The notes beneath the pieces were generated by a model. That model searched no databases. It was not told where the DNA came from and worked only from the letters and a program-made list of their open reading frames with translations. Positions 1 to 8,414 of a stretch of DNA of 64,000 nt are shown one piece after another; positions within the stretch are counted from its first letter, which is position 1, and every line of letters starts with the position of its first letter. The stretch lies in assembly GCF_025972045.1 (NCBI RefSeq), contig NZ_JAPDHX010000001.1, positions 662,787-726,786 of the forward strand. Direction: 5' to 3'. Made by a program: the position numbers and the translations under genes. This DNA comes from Micropruina sonneratiae (GTDB lineage Bacteria; Actinomycetota; Actinomycetes; Propionibacteriales; Propionibacteriaceae).

Positions 1-100
<100 letters not shown>

Positions 101-175
101 GCTGCAAGCGACCGACGGTGAGCGGAAGGCCGTGCTTGCGACCGGACGTCGTCCGAACTCTGAAAGGCTGTTGCC

Positions 176-1210
176 ATGCGCAGGTTGAACCCCGTCGAAC
201 TCGCCGAGCGGGTGCTGGAGGGGTCGCGTCCGCACATCGCCCGCGCCATCACCCTGGTCGAGTCGTCCAGGGCCGACCACCGCGAGCTGACCAAGGAGCT
301 GCTGCGGCTGCTCGGGCCGGCCAGTGGTGGATCGGTGCGGGTCGGCATCACCGGCGTCCCCGGCGCGGGCAAGTCCACCTTCATCGACGCACTCGGGGTG
401 AAGCTGATCGACGCCGGCCACAGGATCGCGGTGCTGGCTGTCGACCCGTCGTCCTCGCGCACCGGCGGCTCGATCCTCGGTGACCGGACGCGGATGGCCG
501 CGCTCACGGCGTCCGACAACGCCTACGTGCGACCCTCGCCCTCGGGTGGCCACCTGGGCGGGGTGGCGCGCGCCACCCGCGAGTCGATGATCGTGATGGA
601 GGCCGCCGGCTACGACGTGGTGCTGGTCGAGACGGTGGGCGTCGGCCAGTCCGAGGTCGCGGTGGCCGGCATGGTCGACACCTTCCTGCTGATCGCCCTG
701 GCCCGGGCCGGCGACCAGTTGCAGGGCATCAAGCGCGGCATCCTCGAGATGGCCGACGTGATCACCGTGAACAAGGCCGACGGCGACCACGAGGGTGAGG
801 CCCGGGTCACCGCCCGCGAACTCACCATCGCGATGAAGCTGATCAGTTCGGACCCGAGCGCCCGGCGCCCCCCGGTGCTGACGTCGTCGTCGTACACCGG
901 CAAGGGTCTCGACGACGTGTGGCAGGCGGTGCTCGACCACCGTGCCCACCTTCAGGCCAACGGCGGGCTCGAGTTGCGCCGGGCCCGGCAGCAGGTGGAC
1001 TGGCTGTGGTCCCTGGTCGACGGGGAGGTGCTGGACGGCGTCCACAACTCCGAGCGGGTGCGGGCGCTGCGCAGCGGCATCGAGCACGCCATCGCCGACA
1101 ACGAGCTGTCCGCGCTGGAGGGAGCCGAGGAACTCGTGCGCGCCTTCGTCGCCGATGTGCCGGTGATCTGGCCGTCGCGCGAGGCCGATCCGCAGGGCTT
1201 CACCGGCTGA
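176..1210 (+). CDS. meaB: Methylmalonyl-CoA mutase-associated GTPase MeaB
   Basis: 344 aa G3E-family P-loop GTPase (MeaB/ArgK) of usual family length. Visible motifs are Walker [10 protein letters not shown] (about residues 60-68), a [15 protein letters not shown] switch region, [10 protein letters not shown] (Walker B/switch II) and the NKADGD base motif near residue 203. The family protects and reloads adenosylcobalamin on methylmalonyl-CoA mutase, as a cytoplasmic chaperone in propionate/methylmalonyl-CoA metabolism. Its mutase genes would normally lie next to it; here the contig edge hides them. The ATG at 176 has a GAAAGG ribosome-binding site 8 bases upstream. The carboxylase at 25.4-29.0 kb makes the substrate of the same pathway. 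Confidence 0.93.
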   Translation: MRRLNPVELAERVLEGSRPHIARAITLVESSRADHRELTKELLRLLGPASGGSVRVGITGVPGAGKSTFIDALGVKLIDAGHRIAVLAVDPSSSRTGGSILGDRTRMAALTASDNAYVRPSPSGGHLGGVARATRESMIVMEAAGYDVVLVETVGVGQSEVAVAGMVDTFLLIALARAGDQLQGIKRGILEMADVITVNKADGDHEGEARVTARELTIAMKLISSDPSARRPPVLTSSSYTGKGLDDVWQAVLDHRAHLQANGGLELRRARQQVDWLWSLVDGEVLDGVHNSERVRALRSGIEHAIADNELSALEGAEELVRAFVADVPVIWPSREADPQGFTG

Positions 1211-1270
1211 CCTACGGCGAACCACGTTGGGTACGGACCCCATTGTGGTGCACGCCGCTAGGGTGCCCGC

Positions 1271-2449
1271 ATGCGGAAGCCGTTCGCCGAGGTGACCCGC
1301 CGCACCCAGGTGCGTCGGCTCAAGCGGCTCGCGACCCTGGCACTGCCCGCCTGGGGCCTGACCGACGCCGCGGTGCGGCTGCTGTTCCACGGCTACAACA
1401 CCACCTTCCGCATCGAGGTCGCCGACGGGCGCCGTTACGCGCTGCGACTCAACACGGCGGCGGCCAAGCCCGAGCCGAACCTGCTCGCCGAGGTGTCGTG
1501 GCTGGCCGCGGTCGCCGCCGACACCCCGTTGCGGGTGCCGACCCCGCAGCGCACCCTGGACGGCGCCTGGGCCGCCCGGGTGGCCAGCCCCGACCACGGC
1601 CGCGACGTGGCGGCGGTGCTCTTCAGCTGGCTCGACGGACGCGACCTGGGCCACCGCCCCCGGCCCGAGCAGGCGTGGGTGGTGGGCCGGGCGATGGCGA
1701 CCCTGCACGACCACGCCACCCGGTGGCGGCTGCCCGAGGGCGCCGAACTTCCGTTGTTCGACAAGGTGCTCACCGACCTGCCCAACCGGTTCGGCGACCA
1801 TCCCGCGCTGGTCGGTGGAGCGCGCGAGGTCGTGCTGGCGGCGCACGAGCGGGCGCAGGCTCTGCAGGACGAGGCCTTCGCGGCCGGTGGGATCATCCCC
1901 CTGCACGCCGACCTGCACGGCGGGAACCTGAAGTGGGCGGCCGCGGGGCGAGATCCCTGCGTTCGCCGGGATGACGGGCAGAGCGGACCGGATGACGGGC
2001 AGAGCGGCCCGACGGACGGGGAGAGCGGCCCGACGGACGGGGAGAGCGGCAGGGGGGACGGGGAGAGCGGCCGGACGGACGGAGAGAGCGGCAGGGGGGA
2101 CGGAAGCGGCCTGGCCCGGTTGCGGGTGTTCGACTTCGACGACGCCGGCCTCGGCGTCCCTGCGCTCGACCTGGCGATCAGCATCTTCTACCTGCGCGAC
2201 GACGAGGCGCTCGAGGAGGCTCTGAAGGAGGGCTACGCGTCCGTGCGGACCCTGCCCCAGGTGCGGCCCGAGGTGCTGGAGGGGATGATCGCGGGCCGCA
2301 ACCTGCTGCTGCTCGACGACCTCATCGAGCAGTCCAACGCCGACTTCCGGGCGATGGTGCCGACCTACGTCGCGAACACCACCCTGCGGCTGCGGAACTG
2401 GCTCGACACCGGCCGATTCCGGCGCGACGTCCCCGGCGTCCAACGCTGA
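1271..2449 (+). CDS. Aminoglycoside/choline-kinase-like phosphotransferase with expanded loop
   Basis: 392 aa APH-fold kinase. The Brenner catalytic loop reads HADLHGGN (about residue 216) and the metal-binding motif reads FDFDDAG (about residue 286). The substrate is unknown; relatives phosphorylate small alcohols or homoserine-type substrates. Between the two active-site motifs, where relatives usually have a short turn, lies a Gly/Asp/Ser-rich insertion of about 50 residues. It is built from heptapeptides of the type [DT]DG[QE]SG[PR] and encoded by the repeat at 1950-2110. The frame is intact on both sides. A -10-like TAGGGT (1259-1264) stands 6 bases before the ATG and there is no Shine-Dalgarno, so a leaderless mRNA is likely. 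Confidence 0.8.
   Translation: MRKPFAEVTRRTQVRRLKRLATLALPAWGLTDAAVRLLFHGYNTTFRIEVADGRRYALRLNTAAAKPEPNLLAEVSWLAAVAADTPLRVPTPQRTLDGAWAARVASPDHGRDVAAVLFSWLDGRDLGHRPRPEQAWVVGRAMATLHDHATRWRLPEGAELPLFDKVLTDLPNRFGDHPALVGGAREVVLAAHERAQALQDEAFAAGGIIPLHADLHGGNLKWAAAGRDPCVRRDDGQSGPDDGQSGPTDGESGPTDGESGRGDGESGRTDGESGRGDGSGLARLRVFDFDDAGLGVPALDLAISIFYLRDDEALEEALKEGYASVRTLPQVRPEVLEGMIAGRNLLLLDDLIEQSNADFRAMVPTYVANTTLRLRNWLDTGRFRRDVPGVQR
1950..2110. repeat. Palindromic REP-like unit plus 21-bp tandem repeat inside a kinase gene
   Basis: Bases 1950-1976 match the reverse complement of 56678-56704 at 26 of 27 positions. That sequence contains a 9-bp-stem hairpin, though here one stem base is mismatched. Immediately after it come six 21-bp units starting at 1970, 1991, 2012, 2033, 2054 and 2075, then a partial unit. 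The first two units keep the GATGACGGGC edge of the palindrome, suggesting that the tandem array grew from the element's flank. The period is a multiple of three, so the kinase reading frame survives. Confidence 0.85.
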
Positions 2450-2613
2450 ACGACACCCGCTGACTCGGCGAAAACTGAGCGTGGGTAACAAGTCGGTCAC
2501 ACCCTGCGCCGATCCCCCTGTACGGCGCGACGAGAAGGGCCCCGACAGCTAAGGTGTGGCGCAGTTTGAGGCCGATCCGGCCCGCACCCATCTTGCTCAG
2601 GAGGCAGGTTTTC

Positions 2614-3714
2614 GTGAAGAAGTCCCTGATCGCACCGGTCGCTCTCGGTGCCTTCGCCCTCGCTTTCGCCGGTTGTGCGACACCGCCCGCCGCGACGTCG
2701 GCCGCTCCGTCCGCGTCGACGTCCTCGGTCGCGCAGTCCGATTTCAAGGCCTGCATGGTCTCCGACGCCGGCGGCTTCGACGACAAGTCGTTCAACGAGA
2801 CCGCCTACGCCGGCCTGACCAGGGCCGTCACCGAGCTGGGCGTGCAGAAGCAGGAGGTGCAGTCCGCTGTCGCCGCCGACTACGCCAAGAACGTTCAGTC
2901 GATGGTGGACGCCGACTGCAACATCATCGTCACGGTCGGCTTCAACCTGGGTGACGCCACCCTGGCCGCGGCCAAGAAGAACCCCGACATCGACTTCGCC
3001 ATCGTCGACTTCGCCTACAGCGACGACGACGGCAAGAACACCGCTCCGGACAACCTGAAGGGTCTGGTGTTCAACACCTCCGAGCCGTCCTTCATGGCCG
3101 GCTACCTGGCCGCCTCGCTGTCCCAGACCGGCAAGGTCGGCACCTTCGGCGGCGCGCCCATCCCGTCGGTCACCGCCTTCATGGACGGCTACGCCCGCGG
3201 CGTCGCCTACTACAACGAGCAGAAGGGCAAGTCCGTCTCGGTGCTCGGTTGGGACACCGCCAAGAAGGACGGCACCTTCATCGGTGGCCAGGATCCCTTC
3301 GGCGACATCCCCGGCGGCAAGAAGGTCGCCACCAACCTGACCGCCCAGGGCGCGGACATCCTGCTGCCTGTCGCCGGCCCGTCCGGTGAGGGTGCGCTGC
3401 AGGTCGCCCAGGCCAGCAGCGGCAAGGTCGGCTCGCTGTGGGTGGACACCGATGGCTGCGTCAGCCAGGAGCAGTACTGCGCGGTGATCCCGTCCTCGGT
3501 CGGCAAGGCCATGGACGTGGCCGTGTTCGAGGCGATCAAGGCCGCCAAGGACGACCAGTTCAGCAACGAGCTGTACGTCGGCACCCTGGAGAACAGCGGC
3601 GCCTACCTGGCTCCGTTCCACGACTGGGACTCGAAGGTGAGCGACGAGACCAAGGCCGAGCTGGACAAGATCAAGGCCGACATCATCGCCGGGACGCTCA
3701 AGACCAGCGAGTAA
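2614..3714 (+). CDS. BMP-family nucleoside-binding lipoprotein of an ABC importer
   Basis: 366 aa. The N-terminus is a lipoprotein signal peptide (VKKSLIAPVALGAFALAFAGC, with lipobox AFAGC), so the mature protein is anchored outside the membrane at Cys21. A Ser/Thr/Ala-rich linker follows, then a BMP/Med periplasmic-binding domain with the typical FDDKSFNE motif and the EPSFMAGYLAASLSQTGKVG segment. Family members bind purine nucleosides or related ligands. I chose the GTG at 2614 because GGAGG lies 8 bases upstream and the signal peptide begins there; an in-frame ATG at 2554 would add 20 residues before the signal. It heads the importer operon and is followed by a hairpin that may raise its expression over the ATPase. 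Confidence 0.92.
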   Translation: MKKSLIAPVALGAFALAFAGCATPPAATSAAPSASTSSVAQSDFKACMVSDAGGFDDKSFNETAYAGLTRAVTELGVQKQEVQSAVAADYAKNVQSMVDADCNIIVTVGFNLGDATLAAAKKNPDIDFAIVDFAYSDDDGKNTAPDNLKGLVFNTSEPSFMAGYLAASLSQTGKVGTFGGAPIPSVTAFMDGYARGVAYYNEQKGKSVSVLGWDTAKKDGTFIGGQDPFGDIPGGKKVATNLTAQGADILLPVAGPSGEGALQVAQASSGKVGSLWVDTDGCVSQEQYCAVIPSSVGKAMDVAVFEAIKAAKDDQFSNELYVGTLENSGAYLAPFHDWDSKVSDETKAELDKIKADIIAGTLKTSE

Positions 3715-3728
3715 GTCGACGCGATGGA

Positions 3729-3754
3729 GAAGGGGGGCCGTGGTGCCCCCCTTC
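3729..3754 (+). terminator. Intercistronic hairpin between binding protein and ATPase
   Basis: Perfect 10-bp stem GAAGGGGGGC / GCCCCCCTTC with a 6-base loop, followed by TTCCGTT. It sits 15 bases after the binding-protein stop and 38 before the ATPase start. It probably acts as a partial terminator or mRNA-end stabiliser, keeping the binding protein in excess over the membrane components. Confidence 0.75.
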
Positions 3755-3791
3755 TTCCGTTGCCGACTCCCGAGGTGGAGGGGAACGTGGA

Positions 3792-5363
3792 ATGATCCGG
3801 CCTGTGGCAGAGCAAGCGCGGGGCACCGGCCTGCAGTTGAAGGGGATCACCAAGAAGTTCGGGTCCTTCGTCGCCAATGACGCCGTCGACCTCGACGTCC
3901 GGCCCGGTGAGATCCACTGCCTGCTCGGCGAGAACGGGGCCGGCAAGTCGACGCTGATGAACGTGCTCTATGGGCTCTACCAGCCCGACGGCGGCGACAT
4001 CCTGATCGATGGACGGCCGGTCCGTTTCGCCGATCCGAAGGCCGCGATGGGCGCCGGGATCGGCATGGTGCACCAGCACTTCATGCTGGTGGAGGTGTTC
4101 ACCGTCGCGGAGAACCTGATCCTGGGACGCGAGCCGGGCGTCGTGGTCGACCTGAAGGCCGCGAAACGCACGGTGCGCGAACTGTCCGAACGCTACAACC
4201 TGCCGGTCGACCCGGACGCCGTGATCGAGGACCTGCCGGTGGGCGTCCAGCAACGGGTCGAGATCCTCAAGGCGCTGGCCAACGACGCCCAGTACCTCAT
4301 CTTCGACGAGCCGACCGCCGTGCTCACCCCCCAGGAGATCGACGACCTGATGGAGGTGATGAAGGCCCTGCGCGACGAAGGCAAGGGCATCGTCTTCATC
4401 ACGCACAAGTTGCGCGAGGTGCGGGCCATCGCCGATCGGATCACCGTGCTGCGCCGGGGCCGGATCGTCGGCGACGCCGAGCCGGGCACGTCCGAGACCG
4501 AGCTGGCACAACTCATGGTGGGCCGGGCCGTCGACCTGACCGTCGACAAGGAGCACGCCGCCCCCGGCGACGTCCGGCTCACCGTCGACGAGCTGACCGT
4601 GGCCAACGCCGCCGGGGCGGTGGTAGTGGACTCGATCAGCTTCGAGGTGGCCGGCGGCGAGATCCTGTGCATCGCCGGCGTCCAGGGCAACGGCCAGTCC
4701 GAGCTGGCGGACGCCCTGCTGGGCAACATTCCGGTGCTGTCCGGACGGATCCGGCTGGACGGCCGCGAGTTGAGCCAGGCGAGCCCCCGGCAGTCCATCG
4801 CGGCCGGCATGGGGTTCGTCCCCGAGGACCGCCAGCACGACGGGTTCATCGGGAGTTTCACCATCGCCGAGAACCTGGTGCTCAACCGCTACGACACCGC
4901 CCCGTTCGCCCGGGGTGCCGCGCTCGACCTGAAGGCGATCAACGACAACGCGGTGGCGCTGCGCGACGAGTTCGACATCCGTACCCCCGACGTGCAGAAC
5001 CTGGGCAGTTCGCTGTCCGGCGGCAACGCGCAGAAGGTGGTGCTGGCCCGCGAGCTGAGCCGTGACCTTGCCCTGCTGGTGGCCTCCCAGCCCACCCGCG
5101 GCGTCGACGTCGGCGCCATCGAGTTCCTGCACAAGCGCATCGTCGCCGAGCGGGACAAGGGCACCGCGGTGCTGCTGGTCTCCACCGAGCTGGAGGAGGT
5201 GGAGGCGCTGGCCGACCGGGTGCTGGTGATGTACCGCGGCGGCGTGGTCGGCATCGTGCCCCCGGACACGTCGCGCGACGTGCTCGGCATGATGATGGCC
5301 GGCGTGCCCTATGAGGAGGCGCAGGCACTGGCCGTGGCCGACACCAAGGGGAAGGACGCCTGA
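3792..5363 (+). CDS. Nucleoside ABC transporter ATPase, two fused nucleotide-binding domains
   Basis: 523 aa with two tandem ABC domains, as in the YufO/RbsA-type ATPases that work with BMP binding proteins. Domain 1 has Walker A GENGAGKST (about residues 47-55) and Walker B YLIFDEPTAVLT. Domain 2 has a degenerate P-loop GVQGNGQSE, signature LSGGNAQKVVLAREL, and LLVASQPTRGVDVG, in which the Walker-B aspartate/glutamate positions are altered. One active and one degenerate site is usual for this family. The ATG at 3792 is preceded by a GGAGGGG site. The stop overlaps the next start (TGATG), so translation of the first permease is probably coupled. Confidence 0.92.
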   Translation: MIRPVAEQARGTGLQLKGITKKFGSFVANDAVDLDVRPGEIHCLLGENGAGKSTLMNVLYGLYQPDGGDILIDGRPVRFADPKAAMGAGIGMVHQHFMLVEVFTVAENLILGREPGVVVDLKAAKRTVRELSERYNLPVDPDAVIEDLPVGVQQRVEILKALANDAQYLIFDEPTAVLTPQEIDDLMEVMKALRDEGKGIVFITHKLREVRAIADRITVLRRGRIVGDAEPGTSETELAQLMVGRAVDLTVDKEHAAPGDVRLTVDELTVANAAGAVVVDSISFEVAGGEILCIAGVQGNGQSELADALLGNIPVLSGRIRLDGRELSQASPRQSIAAGMGFVPEDRQHDGFIGSFTIAENLVLNRYDTAPFARGAALDLKAINDNAVALRDEFDIRTPDVQNLGSSLSGGNAQKVVLARELSRDLALLVASQPTRGVDVGAIEFLHKRIVAERDKGTAVLLVSTELEEVEALADRVLVMYRGGVVGIVPPDTSRDVLGMMMAGVPYEEAQALAVADTKGKDA

Positions 5364-6544
5364 TGACCACCGCGAACGCACGAGCGGACCGGTTCACGCA
5401 ATGGGCCCGCGGCCGCTGGCGGGAGTGGGCGATCACCCTGGCCGCCTTCGTGCTGGCCCTGCTGGTCGGCGCGATCCTGATGTGTGCGGCCGACCCGGAC
5501 GTCGCGGGCCAGTTCGCCTACCTGTTCACCGCGCCGGCGTTGCCCCTGGGGGCGGCCTGGGCCAAGGTGTCCACCGCCTATAGCGCGCTGCTGGCCGGAG
5601 CGGTCGGCTCGCCGACGGCATTGGCCGCGACCTCGGCGGCTGCGGCCCCACTGATCTGTGCCGGTCTCGCCGTCGGTCTGGCCTTCCGCGCCGGGCTGTT
5701 CAACATCGGCGCCCAGGGCCAGGCCATCGTCGGCTCGATCGCGGCCGCCTGGGTCGGCTTCGCGCTGCCGTTGCCGCCGGTGATCCACCTGGTGGTGGCG
5801 GTGCTGGCCGGCCTGCTCGCCGGTGGCGTGTGGGGCGGGGTGGTCGGCTGGCTGAAGGCCCGCACCGGCGCCCACGAGGTGATCGTGACGATCATGATGA
5901 ACTACATCGCCGGCGGGGTGCTGGCCTGGGTGCTGACCACCGACGCCTTCCAGCGGCCCGGCCGCGATGACCCGATCTCGCCGGAGGTGCCGGCCTCGGC
6001 AGCGTTCCCGCGGCTGTACGAGCAGCTCCATCTCGGCTTCTTCGTCGCGATCCTCGCCGCGGTCGCGGTGGCGTGGCTGCTGGACCGTTCGGTGCTCGGC
6101 TTCTCCATCCGGGCCGTCGGCGCCAACCCGCACGCGGCCGGCACCGCCGGCATGAACGTGAGTGCCACCACCATCATCACGATGGCGACCGCAGGCGCCC
6201 TGGCCGGCCTGGCAGGGGTGATGGCCGCACTCGGGCCGTCGGTCAACGGCGTCCCGGTACCGCTCACGGAAGGCCTGGTCGGCACCGTCGGCTTCGACGC
6301 CATCACCGTGGCGCTGCTGGGCCGGTCCCGGCCGCTGGGCATCGTGCTGGCCGGCCTGCTGTTCGGCGGCCTGAACAGCGGCGGTCTGGCGATGCAGAGC
6401 GTGGCGCAGACGCCGCTCACCCTGACCCTGGTGCTGCAGGCACTGGTGGTGCTGTTCGTGGCGGCCCCACAGCTGGTGGCCACCCTGGTGCCCTTCCTGA
6501 ACGCCCGCAAGGCGAAGGTGTCGCTGACAGGAGCCGACGCATGA
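5363..6544 (+). CDS. Nucleoside ABC transporter permease 1
   Basis: 393 aa integral membrane protein of the BPD_transp_2 (YufP/RbsC-like) type. About ten hydrophobic segments are visible. The core motif FRAGLFNIGAQGQ (about residues 109-121) and the VGANPHAAGTAGMN loop are typical of permeases paired with BMP-family binding proteins. It forms the channel as a heterodimer with the next gene product. It overlaps the ATPase stop by one base and the next permease start by four. Confidence 0.92.
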   Translation: MTTANARADRFTQWARGRWREWAITLAAFVLALLVGAILMCAADPDVAGQFAYLFTAPALPLGAAWAKVSTAYSALLAGAVGSPTALAATSAAAAPLICAGLAVGLAFRAGLFNIGAQGQAIVGSIAAAWVGFALPLPPVIHLVVAVLAGLLAGGVWGGVVGWLKARTGAHEVIVTIMMNYIAGGVLAWVLTTDAFQRPGRDDPISPEVPASAAFPRLYEQLHLGFFVAILAAVAVAWLLDRSVLGFSIRAVGANPHAAGTAGMNVSATTIITMATAGALAGLAGVMAALGPSVNGVPVPLTEGLVGTVGFDAITVALLGRSRPLGIVLAGLLFGGLNSGGLAMQSVAQTPLTLTLVLQALVVLFVAAPQLVATLVPFLNARKAKVSLTGADA

Positions 6545-7857
6545 GCGCGACCACCCAGCACGAGCCGCACCTGCCGAGCCTGAACGACGAACCCGAGCAG
6601 CTCGACTTCACCGTCACCGAATCCCGGGACGCCCGGCGGGCCCGGTTGTCGTCGGGGGTGCTGATCCTGGTGGTCGGCGTCCTGCTCGCGGTGCTGTTCT
6701 TCACCACCACCGGAATCTCCCGGTTCGCACTGTCGGACGCCTTCGCCGAGGTGCAGTTGCCCACCATCGAGCTGCCCGGCCGGCTCACCGTGGCGTTGTG
6801 CGCGGTGCTGTGCCTGCTGGCCGGCGCCGGGTTCCTGTCCGGACGGCTGAGGGGCCGCGCGCCGATGATCGCCGGACTGGTGGCCGGCCTGGCCGTGACC
6901 CTGGGTTTCCTGGCCTGGGCGGCGGCCGGCAAGGACCTGCCGTTCCCCGTCGCCAACCAGCTGGCCGGCACGGTCTTCACCGCGACCCCGCTGATCCTGG
7001 GAGCACTGTGCGGGGTGGTCGGCGAGCGGGCCGGCGTGGTCAACGTGGCGATCGAGGGCCAGTTCCTGACCGCGGCGTTCGCGGCGGCACTGACCGGGTC
7101 GATCACCAAGTCGATCTGGGCGGCACTGTTCGCGGCGGTTCTGGCGGGCGTGCTGATGGCGGCGGTGCTGGCGCTGTTCGCCATCAAGTACCTGGTCGAC
7201 CAGGTGGTGCTGGGCGTGGTGATCAACCTGCTGGCCTCAGGCCTGACCGGCTTCCTGTTCGACCAACTGGTGCAACCCAACTCACGTGCCCTGAACAGCG
7301 GTCCGGTGATGCAGGCGATCCCGATCCCGCTGTTGGCCGACATTCCGCTGCTCGGCCCGGTGCTGTTCCAGCAGACCATCCTGGTCTACCTGGCCATCGC
7401 GTCGATCGTGGTGGTGTGGTGGCTGCTCTACCGGACCCGGTGGGGGCTGCGGCTGCGTGCGGTCGGCGAGCACCCCAAGGCCGCCGACACCGTCGGCATC
7501 TCGGTGAAAGCGGTGCGCTGGCAGGCGGTGCTGGTGGGCGGCATCTTCTCCGGCCTGGGCGGAGCCTTCTTCACCGTCGGCTCGATCGGATCGTTCAGCA
7601 AGGACCTGACCGTCGGCAACGGCTTCATCGCGCTGGCCGCGGTGATCATGGGTCGCTGGCACCCGGTGCTGGCCGCCACCATGGCGCTGTTCTTCGGCTT
7701 CGTGGTGCAGATGGCGTCCCAGTTGCAGACGCTGAACACGCCGGTGCCCAGCCAGTTCCTGCTGATGCTGCCCTACATCGCGACGATCATCGCCGTCGCC
7801 GGCCTGATCGGCCGCACTCGGGGCCCGGCCGCCGACGGCGTCCCCTACACGAAGTGA
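6541..7857 (+). CDS. Nucleoside ABC transporter permease 2
   Basis: 438 aa. A hydrophilic N-terminal tail of about 40 residues precedes about ten membrane segments. GERAGVVNVAIEGQF and VGEHPKAADTVGISV are the second-permease (YufQ-like) versions of the permease-1 motifs. The ATG at 6541 overlaps the previous stop (ATGA). The extended N-terminal part, with an extra transmembrane pair before the conserved core, is common in actinobacterial members. It completes a four-component importer for nucleosides or related compounds. Confidence 0.92.
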   Translation: MSATTQHEPHLPSLNDEPEQLDFTVTESRDARRARLSSGVLILVVGVLLAVLFFTTTGISRFALSDAFAEVQLPTIELPGRLTVALCAVLCLLAGAGFLSGRLRGRAPMIAGLVAGLAVTLGFLAWAAAGKDLPFPVANQLAGTVFTATPLILGALCGVVGERAGVVNVAIEGQFLTAAFAAALTGSITKSIWAALFAAVLAGVLMAAVLALFAIKYLVDQVVLGVVINLLASGLTGFLFDQLVQPNSRALNSGPVMQAIPIPLLADIPLLGPVLFQQTILVYLAIASIVVVWWLLYRTRWGLRLRAVGEHPKAADTVGISVKAVRWQAVLVGGIFSGLGGAFFTVGSIGSFSKDLTVGNGFIALAAVIMGRWHPVLAATMALFFGFVVQMASQLQTLNTPVPSQFLLMLPYIATIIAVAGLIGRTRGPAADGVPYTK

Positions 7858-7947
7858 GAATGAGATGCGTCAGCAGATCATTTGAGCGGAGTGTCGACGG
7901 GCATGGCAATGCCCGGAATATACGAAGTGACCGGCCACGACACCCCT

Positions 7948-7980
7948 TTGAACCGGATTGGGGTCTGTCCCCATTCAAGG
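7948..7980. repeat. Imperfect palindrome in the gap before cytidine deaminase
   Basis: TTGAA (7948-7952) and TTCAA (7974-7978) enclose GGGG-TCTGT-CCCC, giving a nested imperfect hairpin. The 146-base gap is AT-richer than its surroundings. It also holds a smaller hairpin with arms CGGGCAT / ATGCCCG near 7899-7916, and a 12-base segment at 7919-7930 that repeats the permease gene's end (7846-7857) at 11 of 12 positions. It may be a small transposed palindromic element; it could also work as a terminator or stabiliser between the importer and cdd. Confidence 0.5.
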
Positions 7981-8003
7981 CCACCGACCGGGAGGAGATG
8001 AGC

Positions 8004-8408
8004 ATGGACATCGACTGGGACGCCCTGCGCGCGACGGCGCGCGAGCTGTGCGGTCGCGCCTACGCGCCCTACTCGGGGTTTCCGGTGGGCGCGGCGGCGC
8101 TGGTCGACGACGGACGCCTGGTGGGCGGCTGCAACGTCGAGAACGCCGGCTACGGGGTCACCCTGTGTGCCGAGTGCGGGCTGGTCTCCGAGCTCGTCGC
8201 CACCGGGGGTGGACGCCTGGTGGCGTTCGCCTGCGTGAACGCCCTCGGTGAGCCGCTGATGCCCTGCGGACGGTGCCGGCAGCTGCTGTTCGAGCACGGC
8301 GGTGACGCCCTGCTGGTGGACACCCCGGAAGGTATCTGGCCGATGAGCCGGGTGCTGCCGCAGGCCTTCGGCCCGGACGACCTTGACCACGTCGCCGAGA
8401 GCCGTTGA
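8004..8408 (+). CDS. cdd: Cytidine deaminase
   Basis: 134 aa, the size of the homotetrameric type. It hydrolyses cytidine and deoxycytidine to uridine and deoxyuridine. Zinc and catalytic motifs are visible: VENAGYGVTLCAEC, with the catalytic Glu after the first zinc Cys, and PCGRCRQ with the other two zinc Cys. The residue after CAE is Cys where Arg is usual. Of two in-frame ATGs, 7998 is only one base from the GGAGGAG site, whereas 8004 has proper spacing of 7, so I chose 8004. Its position directly after the nucleoside importer supports a salvage role. Confidence 0.95.
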   Translation: MDIDWDALRATARELCGRAYAPYSGFPVGAAALVDDGRLVGGCNVENAGYGVTLCAECGLVSELVATGGGRLVAFACVNALGEPLMPCGRCRQLLFEHGGDALLVDTPEGIWPMSRVLPQAFGPDDLDHVAESR

Positions 8409-8414
8409 GCGGCC

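Noticed and set aside
118-483. Open frame overlapping the start of meaB
   Set aside because: Arg/Ala-rich out-of-frame reading of high-GC DNA; meaB in the other frame has clear GTPase motifs.
1970-2110. CRISPR-like array
   Set aside because: Units are contiguous 21-bp tandem copies without spacers and lie inside a coding frame.
3603-5381. Very long minus-strand open frame opposite the importer ATPase
   Set aside because: His/Val/Gln-rich antisense shadow of a clear ABC ATPase; no family motif.
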